Shown here: in pieces, positions 6,768 to 10,794 of the stretch
How positions within the stretch are numbered: position 1 is the first letter of the stretch
How the letters are laid out: the number at the start of each line of letters is the position of its first letter
DNA from: Gallionella sp.
Lineage (GTDB): Bacteria > Pseudomonadota > Gammaproteobacteria > Burkholderiales > Gallionellaceae
Direction: 5' to 3'
Assembly (NCBI GenBank): GCA_024654105.1
Contig: JANLID010000032.1
Coordinates: 1 to 10,794, forward strand
DNA length: 10,794 nucleotides
Notes under the pieces: generated by a model
What the model saw: the letters and a program-made list of their open reading frames with translations, nothing else
What the model was told of the DNA's origin: nothing
The model's database searches: none
Position numbers and translations under genes: made by a program

Positions 6768-7583
6768 CTATTCTTCGCCGACAAGCTTGCGGAGCGGCAC
6801 GATGCCCATCCAGCCAAGCTCGGGGTATCCGTTGATGACTGCCGCGTGTGCCAGTTCGAATCTCTGGCGCGCTGCCGTTTCCTTCTCTGCAAGGTTTGCG
6901 GCCGCTGCCTGGTGTTCTCCGAGCTGGCGTCTCTTTTGCTCGAGTTGTTGCTCGAGCTGCCTTTTTGCGCGTTCATAGTCCTCGGCCAGTTTTCTGAGCT
7001 GGCTTTCGCCGTTGACGATGTCGGCAGTCAGACCCGAGACCGCGTCTGCGGACTGGTTCTTTTCTGCCTTTACCTGCTCGGTGATATTGGCGTCATGCTG
7101 TCTCTGCACCTCGGCGAGCGCGCGTTGCTGCTCATTGAGAGCTGCAATGATCGCTGCTTTGGTCAGGCCCGCAGTCGCATGGAAGGTCCCAAACGCTGTG
7201 GCAAACGCCATCTGATCTGCCTGTTCCGGTGTTGTGCCGGGCGGCAGGTTTTTCTTGAGCGTGACCATCGTGGTGACAAACTCCCTGAAGCCGTTTGGCA
7301 GCGTAACGTTGCCAATCAACGAGAGAATTTTCGTGAACATGCCCTGGTCTACTGCTGTCCCGGGTGGAGAACCAGTTGTCGGCGCTGCCGCAGTTGGCGC
7401 GGATGGCGTCGTTGACGGACCAGCCAAATTGATGCCCATGAGCGGATCACTCGCGAGAGTCATCGGCTTGGGACCAAGTGACGTGGCCGTCGGTCGTGAA
7501 ACTGGAGTCATGCCCGTCCCCGTCGTACCCGTAGTGGGTTTGAGGATTTGCATTTCTCTCAGTTTATCGGTGAACTTACTCAT
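6768..7583 (-). CDS. soluble coiled-coil protein with a Pro/Thr/Ala-rich N-terminus, function unknown
   Basis: 271 aa, with no signal peptide or membrane segment. Residues about 15-78 are low-complexity (Pro, Thr, Ala, Ser, Gly) and probably disordered. A small region (about 80-140, starting QGMFTKILSLIG) looks helical and globular. Residues about 143-245 are a strong Gln/Glu/Ala/Arg-rich coiled coil, followed by a hydrophobic C-terminal stretch containing NGYPELGWMG (251-260). The ATG at 7583 has AGAAGGAG five to six nt upstream. The stop codon abuts the ribosome binding site of the two-TM coiled-coil gene, so the two are tightly linked and may form a complex. No family recognised. Confidence 0.85.
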   Translation of the reverse strand: MSKFTDKLREMQILKPTTGTTGTGMTPVSRPTATSLGPKPMTLASDPLMGINLAGPSTTPSAPTAAAPTTGSPPGTAVDQGMFTKILSLIGNVTLPNGFREFVTTMVTLKKNLPPGTTPEQADQMAFATAFGTFHATAGLTKAAIIAALNEQQRALAEVQRQHDANITEQVKAEKNQSADAVSGLTADIVNGESQLRKLAEDYERAKRQLEQQLEQKRRQLGEHQAAAANLAEKETAARQRFELAHAAVINGYPELGWMGIVPLRKLVGEE

Positions 7584-7592
7584 TAATACTCC

Positions 7593-7620
7593 TTCTACAT
7601 GCTTGGTTCTACATGCTTGG
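7593..7620. repeat. tandem 14-bp direct repeat just upstream of a start codon
   Basis: The unit TTCTACATGCTTGG (plus strand) occurs twice without a gap, at 7593-7606 and 7607-7620, ending nine nt before the ATG at 7583 and beside its ribosome binding site. The following bases to about 7670 are a low-complexity mix of TTCT, TGCTC and GTTC blocks. No gene is present in this 90-nt gap. Confidence 0.8.
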
Positions 7621-7673
7621 TTCTGTGTTCTGATTTCTCGTGCTCAGTTCTCAGTTCTTGTGCTCGTTTCTTT

Positions 7674-8036
7674 TTATTGGACGATTTTCTTGTCGTCCTT
7701 GTCCTCCTCTCGGTAGCGACGGGCAAACTTAGCCCGCCACCCCTGTCTTTTTTCCCATACATTCCAGACGACCAAATGGTCGCCGGCTTCCGGGTCATCG
7801 TCTTCCGACCAGGAGAGCAAAGTTTTTTCCACGGTTATCGAGCCCATCCAAGCCAGCACAGAGCTGGTTGGCCAGGTGATAATCCAAGGAACTCCATGCT
7901 CACCTTCGGATTTTAATTCTCCGACCCGAACTTTAATCATCCGGCCGGGCCCTTTATTGGCCGGCCGGCGGGTACTCGAAACGCGCCGGCGTTTTTTGTC
8001 GCCAGCAGATTTCTTTTTCCGCTTCTTTACCTTCAC
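7674..8036 (-). CDS. Lys/Arg-tailed, Trp-rich 120-aa protein, function unknown
   Basis: 120 aa starting with GTG at 8036. The first 30 residues are very basic (KKRKKK, KKRRR, TRR), as in disordered nucleic-acid- or membrane-binding tails. The core (about 33-108) is beta-like and has seven Trp residues (51, 55, 63, 76, 91, 94, 100), an unusually high number. An acidic patch (SEDDDPEAGD, 77-86) lies within it and the C-terminus is charged. No membrane segment and no family recognised. The GTG start is supported by AAAGGGGGT seven nt upstream and by a GTGA overlap with the stop of a possible upstream leader ORF; M33 is a weaker alternative. It is the first substantial gene of the minus-strand operon, 90 nt before the coiled-coil gene. 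Confidence 0.7.
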   Translation of the reverse strand: MKVKKRKKKSAGDKKRRRVSSTRRPANKGPGRMIKVRVGELKSEGEHGVPWIITWPTSSVLAWMGSITVEKTLLSWSEDDDPEAGDHLVVWNVWEKRQGWRAKFARRYREEDKDDKKIVQ

Positions 8037-8119
8037 ATCCGTACCCCCTTTCGTTGAAGGAAATACAGTTGATTTTCTAACTCTTTGACTAATAAATTGT
8101 CAAAGACCACGCGAATCAA
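8033..8119 (-). CDS. possible 28-codon leader ORF overlapping the next gene by GTGA
   Basis: In the leader between the promoter at 8174-8202 and the GTG at 8036, a short frame runs from TTG (8119; GTG at 8110 also possible) to a TGA that overlaps the GTG of the next gene (GTGA, 8036-8033). Its peptide is amphipathic (it includes DNLLVKELENQL). A strong AAAGAAAGGAGG sequence (8132-8143) precedes it but is 15 nt from the TTG, longer than ideal. The overlap resembles translational coupling; the poor start makes a real product uncertain. Confidence 0.35.
   Translation of the reverse strand: MIRVVFDNLLVKELENQLYFLQRKGVRM
8082..8106. other. 8-bp inverted repeat in the leader of the minus-strand operon
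   Basis: TCTTTGAC (8082-8089) and GTCAAAGA (8099-8106) are perfect inverted repeats around a 9-nt AT-rich centre. They lie inside the possible leader ORF, about 60-85 nt downstream of the expected transcription start. This could be an RNA hairpin influencing translation of the following gene, or a repressor site; neither can be decided here. Confidence 0.4.
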
Positions 8120-8173
8120 TGCCTTAACTCGAGGCCTCCTTTCTTTGGGTTTTCTGGTTAAGACAGATGTCGC

Positions 8174-8202
8174 ATCTTACACAAAAACCTAATTTTTGTC
8201 AA
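8174..8202 (-). promoter_or_regulatory. sigma-70-type promoter of the minus-strand operon
   Basis: The minus strand carries TTGACA (8202-8197), a 17-nt spacer and TAAGAT (8179-8174): perfect -35, five of six at -10, and optimal spacing. The expected start is near 8167, giving a leader of about 131 nt before the GTG at 8036. It faces away from the plus-strand promoter at 8279-8306, with about 76 bp between their -35 boxes. Confidence 0.75.
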
Positions 8203-8278
8203 GGGCAAGTTATTACACAAAGAAATACCTCACCCCAAAATAGTTTACAATTTAGTTAAAATGCACTTTTCAGATTAC

Positions 8279-8306
8279 TTGACTCCGTAATAAACAGGTC
8301 TATACT
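8279..8306 (+). promoter_or_regulatory. sigma-70-type promoter of the divergent 152-aa gene
   Basis: TTGACT (8279-8284), 16-nt spacer and TATACT (8301-8306), each five of six matches to consensus. Transcription should start near 8313, about 70 nt before the ATG at 8383. A 13-nt palindrome (TTGTTT-T-AAACAA, 8327-8339) lies just downstream of the expected start and could be an operator, though it may be chance in AT-rich DNA. Confidence 0.7.
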
Positions 8307-8382
8307 GAAGATGTAAGTTAACGCAGTTGTTTTAAACAAAACCCAAAAACAAACCTCGTTCCTTGAAAGGAGGTGATTTGTC

Positions 8383-8841
8383 ATGGAGGAACAGAAACCT
8401 TACGACCGTTTTCTGGAATTTGTTCAAGCGTTCACTTTTTCGGCCGATCCGAGCCGGCACTTTGGCCACATGGTCCTGGGACAGAACGGGCATCGCGGTG
8501 TAGCACCGATAGGCTCCTTTGCCCTGGCTGACCCAAACGGGATCTCGCTCGTCCGGTTGGTGATCGAGAACGAAGGCAACCTTTGCGGAATGATGACTTC
8601 GCTGGAACTAAACAACGGCGCCCTGACTCTGATAATTTATGAGCCGGAACGCACTACGGAAATCATCCCGCTGGAACGGCTCAAACATTTTTCGCTCGAG
8701 CCGAACCTGAACAAAGCCTTCGCCATCGAAAACGAACGCCTGGTCAAACAGAACGGTCAACTCACCCCCTCCTCACCGGAGCCGCAAGATGCGCCTATCG
8801 ACACCCCCACTGACGCAGTTTCCGATTCGGCCGCTGCGTAA
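8383..8841 (+). CDS. 152-aa cytosolic protein of unknown function
   Basis: 152 aa with no signal peptide or membrane segment. Residues about 1-120 look like a compact alpha/beta or mostly beta domain, with alternating hydrophobic strands (for example ISLVRLVIE 54-62 and ALTLIIYEPE 80-89). The last 30 residues are a Pro/Ser/Asp/Ala-rich disordered tail. No family recognised. The ATG is fixed by a near-perfect anti-SD match, AAAGGAGGTGAT (8367-8378). It has its own promoter (8279-8306) and terminator (8867-8902), and is transcribed away from the ABC/AAA block, so it could share regulation with that block or be unrelated. Confidence 0.85.
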   Translation: MEEQKPYDRFLEFVQAFTFSADPSRHFGHMVLGQNGHRGVAPIGSFALADPNGISLVRLVIENEGNLCGMMTSLELNNGALTLIIYEPERTTEIIPLERLKHFSLEPNLNKAFAIENERLVKQNGQLTPSSPEPQDAPIDTPTDAVSDSAAA

Positions 8842-8866
8842 CGCCACTCCCCCCTTGTCCAATGTA

Positions 8867-8902
8867 TAATAAAACATCCGGACCTGGGGGGATGTTTTAT
8901 TA
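8867..8902 (+). terminator. hairpin terminator after the 152-aa gene
   Basis: TAATAAAACATCC (8867-8879) and GGATGTTTTATTA (8890-8902) form a perfect 13-bp stem with a 10-nt loop, starting 25 nt past the stop codon. The T-rich 3' arm can act as the release tract, although no long pure T-run follows. The symmetry would allow action on both strands. Confidence 0.7.
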
Positions 8903-8955
8903 ATAAAAATTAATTCCGAAAAAGTTAACAGAAGAAACAGTATTAGAACTTGGGG

Positions 8956-9024
8956 TCCGGGGGCGACTTAAGCCCCAGCAAAGATAACCAAACAAACCAG
9001 AGCAAAGCGCATAGAGCCCCCGGA
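8956..9024. repeat. inverted repeat with 9-bp arms in the gene-free stretch
   Basis: TCCGGGGGC (8956-8964) and GCCCCCGGA (9016-9024) are perfect inverted repeats 51 bp apart. The inner part is A/C-rich and contains no ORF. It is the left part of a group of inverted repeats that fills 8950-9252. Such GC-rich arms in AT-rich spacer DNA are typical of dispersed non-coding repeats. Confidence 0.55.
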
Positions 9025-9032
9025 ACTCTTTG

Positions 9033-9056
9033 GTACTTTCTGGTTACAGAAAGTAC
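9033..9056. repeat. perfect 10-bp hairpin
   Basis: GTACTTTCTG (9033-9042), GTTA loop, CAGAAAGTAC (9047-9056). A compact perfect stem-loop. From memory, similar TACTTTCTG hairpins recur between genes of many bacteria. On the plus strand it is followed by an A-run rather than a T-run, so it is not an obvious terminator for that strand. Confidence 0.65.
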
Positions 9057-9100
9057 AGATAAAAAAACCAATAGCTACTTTAAAGATTTACTGCACCGAA

Positions 9101-9211
9101 CTGAGATCCCTCGACTTCGCTCGGGATGACGCTTCGCGTCAGATTGCCACGTCCCGCTTCGCGGGACTCGCCATTCGGCCCCGAGCTCATGGTCGAGGGG
9201 CAATGACAAAG
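9101..9211. repeat. composite palindromic dispersed-type repeat
   Basis: About 110 bp of GC-rich, nested inverted repeats in AT-rich surroundings. The modules are an imperfect hairpin (9106-9127, arms ATCCC/GGGAT), TGACGC-TTC-GCGTCA (9127-9141), GTCCCGC-TTC-GCGGGAC (9151-9167), and outer arms ATTGCC (9143-9148) and GGCAAT (9199-9204). CTTCGC or its complement recurs at the hairpin tips. On the minus strand the order, starting near TCATTGCC and passing GTGGCAATCT and CATCCCGAGC to GGGATCTCAG, resembles intergenic repeats I recall from many bacterial genomes. Only one copy lies in this window, so the repeat nature is inferred. Confidence 0.6.
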
Positions 9212-9223
9212 GTAATACTGAAA

Positions 9224-9252
9224 GTCAGGGGATCCCGCCGACTTGCCCTGAC
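9224..9252. repeat. 7-bp inverted repeat
   Basis: GTCAGGG (9224-9230) and CCCTGAC (9246-9252) with a 15-nt loop, immediately right of the composite repeat and perhaps part of the same element. Nothing else is recognised from here to the terminator at 9334. Confidence 0.4.
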
Positions 9253-9333
9253 GAACGGAAGGATGGTGGGGTACATGGCCTTCACATAAAAATTATTTAG
9301 CAAAATTTTAAAAAACCTTAAACTAAATAAAAT

Positions 9334-9364
9334 AAAAAAACCAACTACACCAGTAGTCGGTTTT
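9334..9364 (-). terminator. intrinsic terminator of the 59-aa gene
   Basis: On the minus strand CCGACTAC (9360-9353), TGGT loop and GTAGTTGG (9348-9341) pair over eight bases (one G-U), extended by AAAA/TTTT, and seven T residues follow (9340-9334) with more T-rich sequence. It lies about 28 nt past the stop of the 59-aa ORF and supports transcription of that ORF. Confidence 0.85.
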
Positions 9365-9391
9365 AAAAAGGTACAACCAGTCAATTAGACT

Positions 9392-9571
9392 TTACTCCCA
9401 AACTTGTTGGCAGTCCTGGCAAACAACTCTTTGTCCGCCAGCTATAGCCGGATCAGTTTCGATGATGACATCGATATGCAGGCCTAGCCGACAGAGGCGC
9501 CACCAAGGTATTTCGGTATTGGCCGGAGATAGATCCTGACGAACCTCCTTGGTCTCTTTCAAGTCAACCAT
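9392..9571 (-). CDS. 59-aa putative zinc-binding protein
   Basis: A 59-aa frame with ATG at 9571, a GGGAGGG ribosome binding site four nt upstream, a stop at 9392 and an intrinsic terminator just beyond. C27 and H32 (CRLGLH) with C51 and C54 (CQDC) give a C-x4-H plus C-x2-C set, compatible with a small zinc ribbon. Trp residues lie at 23, 24 and 58. The first 20 residues are polar. No family recognised. It lies 110 nt downstream of the DUF3048 gene on the same strand and could be co-transcribed or use its own weak promoter. Confidence 0.65.
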   Translation of the reverse strand: MVDLKETKEVRQDLSPANTEIPWWRLCRLGLHIDVIIETDPAIAGGQRVVCQDCQQVWE

Positions 9572-9610
9572 TTTTCCCTCCCGAAATTCAAAACACTTTG
9601 GTTATTAAAT

Positions 9611-9638
9611 AGAATAGCATGATTCTTATTAATATCAA
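9611..9638 (-). promoter_or_regulatory. possible promoter of the 59-aa gene
   Basis: Minus strand TTGATA (9638-9633), 16-nt spacer and TATTCT (9616-9611); expected start near 9604, about 33 nt before the ATG. The spacer and -10 contain AT-rich inverted repeats (AGAAT/ATTCT around six bases). The region is very AT-rich, so chance matches are likely. Confidence 0.4.
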
Positions 9639-9681
9639 TAAGCCCGTTTTTCAACGAATTCTCAATAAGTATTACTTTTAT

Positions 9682-10794
9682 TTATTGATAAGCGACTTCT
9701 TTATCTTTTGGCAGCACGTGCACCCAGGTATTGCCCCGGTTTAATTCTACTTCCTGACCCTTGCTATCGTAAAAAATTGTCCGGTCTGTGCGGGAATTTT
9801 TTTGCCAGGTCCCTTCGATCACCTGGCCGTCACGGAAAATCCAGGCCTTGCCAGTACCGCCGACATAGATGTCCAGCCGGCCCTTGCCGGTATTGTCAAA
9901 CCCCGGCTCTTCAACCAACTGGACAATGACATTTTTTACGGAAATCTGCTGGCCAGTATTCTTGTCCAAATGCGGCGAATTAGCATTGCTTCTCAAATAT
10001 ATGTTATCCGATTGCCGGTAGAGAAAATCTGTTTTATAGGTCAAACCGGAGGAAAAGTTGAAGCTAACCGTTTTTCCGTCCGTCCCCCGCTCTGTCAAGG
10101 ACGCTTCATCTTTAAACAACCAACTTCGGAAACTGGCCGATTTCTCCGACAAGGCTTTGTCCCGTAAGGCAAAATTAATTTTTTCTGAAGATGTTACAAG
10201 GTTATGTGGCGCAAACTTTGTCCGATCCCGCCAGAAATACTTACCGTCATTTGATAAAGCTTCGAGGTTATTGATATCCGGATTTTCCCAGATGACGGTC
10301 AGGGCTTTTGGGCTGCCGCCGGCGTGGGCGTAAAGCGCCCCGAATTCAGAAACCCATTCTATATAATAGGGCCGGGCCGATCGAACTGGCATAATTTCCG
10401 TAATAATTTCATGTGGATCGAAAATTGCCAAGAAACGAGTTGAGCCGCCTTCGGCTAGTGTTTCGTAAACAACTGACGCCTGGGATAATCCGCTCTGCGG
10501 CCTAACCTCACGTAAATTTTCTATCATCACGCCGTATGGCCAGTAACTGGCTACACCTTTATCAACCACCAGACCATCTAATAAACGGGCGGCTGTGTTC
10601 CCATCCACTACTGTCCCCTCTGACTCGGAAGCGGCGGCTATCTGGACGCCAGCGCCATCATCGGCCCACCAGGACAAACTGTAATCACGAACGGCCATCG
10701 ATATGTTAATTCCCACCCACCAGGAAAAAACAACACCCAACAAAAAAAATATCAGGAGGTACGGCCAGACCACTGGTTTAGCAACTACAAGATA
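9682..10794 (-). CDS. DUF3048 (YerB-like) membrane-anchored protein, 5' end beyond the window
   Basis: The frame is open to the window edge. The first possible internal start is GTG at 10773 but has no ribosome binding site, so the true start probably lies outside. Numbered from that GTG: a membrane segment at about 3-25, then an exported part. Residues about 65-200 match the DUF3048 N-terminal domain (WPYGVMIEN, RPQSGLSQA, ETLAEGGSTRFLAI, PVRSARPY, AHAGGSPKAL, YFWRDRTKFAPHNL), and about 235-360 the C-terminal domain (NVIVQ, GTGKAWIFRDG, EGTWQKNSRTDRT, LNRGNTWVHVLPKD). B. subtilis YerB belongs to this family; the biochemical role is unknown, with an envelope-associated function usual. It appears less GC-rich than the ABC/AAA block. 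Family assignment is very sure. Confidence 0.93.
   Translation of the reverse strand, partial: YLVVAKPVVWPYLLIFFLLGVVFSWWVGINISMAVRDYSLSWWADDGAGVQIAAASESEGTVVDGNTAARLLDGLVVDKGVASYWPYGVMIENLREVRPQSGLSQASVVYETLAEGGSTRFLAIFDPHEIITEIMPVRSARPYYIEWVSEFGALYAHAGGSPKALTVIWENPDINNLEALSNDGKYFWRDRTKFAPHNLVTSSEKINFALRDKALSEKSASFRSWLFKDEASLTERGTDGKTVSFNFSSGLTYKTDFLYRQSDNIYLRSNANSPHLDKNTGQQISVKNVIVQLVEEPGFDNTGKGRLDIYVGGTGKAWIFRDGQVIEGTWQKNSRTDRTIFYDSKGQEVELNRGNTWVHVLPKDKEVAYQ

Noticed and set aside
6364..6978. 204-codon plus-strand open frame across two coiled-coil genes
   Set aside because: It spans the junction of two minus-strand genes that have good ribosome binding sites; Ser/Ala/Cys-rich and without motif.
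8075..8103. Second minus-strand promoter with TTGACA at 8103-8098
   Set aside because: The -35 is perfect but the hexamer 17 nt on (TTAGAA) matches the -10 poorly; the TTGACA is part of the inverted repeat 8082-8106.
9101..9211. CRISPR array or tRNA gene
   Set aside because: The palindromes differ from one another and lack regular repeat-spacer spacing; no cloverleaf can be drawn.
9187..9384. 65-codon minus-strand open frame
   Set aside because: It begins upstream of the intrinsic terminator (9334-9364) and ends inside the palindromic repeat; no ribosome binding site. Chance frame in AT-rich DNA.
9611..9650. Fur-box-like palindrome upstream of the 59-aa gene
   Set aside because: The match to the Fur 19-bp consensus is poor and the region is so AT-rich that such partial palindromes are expected by chance.

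Overview
The window looks like part of a chromosome from an uncultured bacterium of the Candidate Phyla Radiation (Patescibacteria) or a similar deep-branching, Gram-positive-like lineage. This is inferred from a YerB-like DUF3048 protein, strong GGAGG-type ribosome binding sites, AT-rich spacers and GC-rich dispersed hairpin repeats; there is no rRNA or other marker gene to prove it. TGA acts as a stop codon (ends of the genes at 5685 and 2867), so the TGA=Gly code of SR1/Gracilibacteria is excluded.

Layout. Most of the window (33-8036) is a block of minus-strand genes, read from right to left. A good sigma-70-type promoter (8174-8202) drives a possible 28-codon leader ORF (8033-8119), a Lys- and Trp-rich 120-aa protein, a 271-aa coiled-coil protein, a 356-aa protein with two membrane segments and a long coiled coil, a membrane-anchored solute-binding-like protein ending in an OmpA peptidoglycan-binding domain, an SsuC/TauC-type permease and an SsuB/TauB-type ABC ATPase. 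A strong intrinsic terminator (1934-1978) ends that unit. A new promoter (1900-1928) then starts a 605-aa AAA ATPase of the ARC/Mpa (proteasomal ATPase) type. Divergently, a promoter at 8279-8306 drives a 152-aa cytosolic protein of unknown function (8383-8841) that ends at a hairpin terminator (8867-8902). The stretch 8903-9333 holds no convincing gene but is packed with inverted repeats. Beyond it lie a 59-aa putative zinc-binding protein (9392-9571, minus) with its own terminator and, at the right edge, a 5'-truncated DUF3048 (YerB-like) membrane protein.

How the parts may work together (inference). The ABC pair plus an anchored SBP that can hold peptidoglycan, together with two coiled-coil partners, looks more like a cell-envelope machine or an unusual importer than a standard nitrate/sulfonate/taurine uptake system. 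The ARC-like ATPase next to it has lost the Walker A Thr/Ser (GKG instead of GKT), the pore-loop aromatic (PRVG instead of KFVG) and any C-terminal proteasome-docking motif, so it is probably not a classical proteasome-loading unfoldase. The combination is the best candidate here for an undescribed system.
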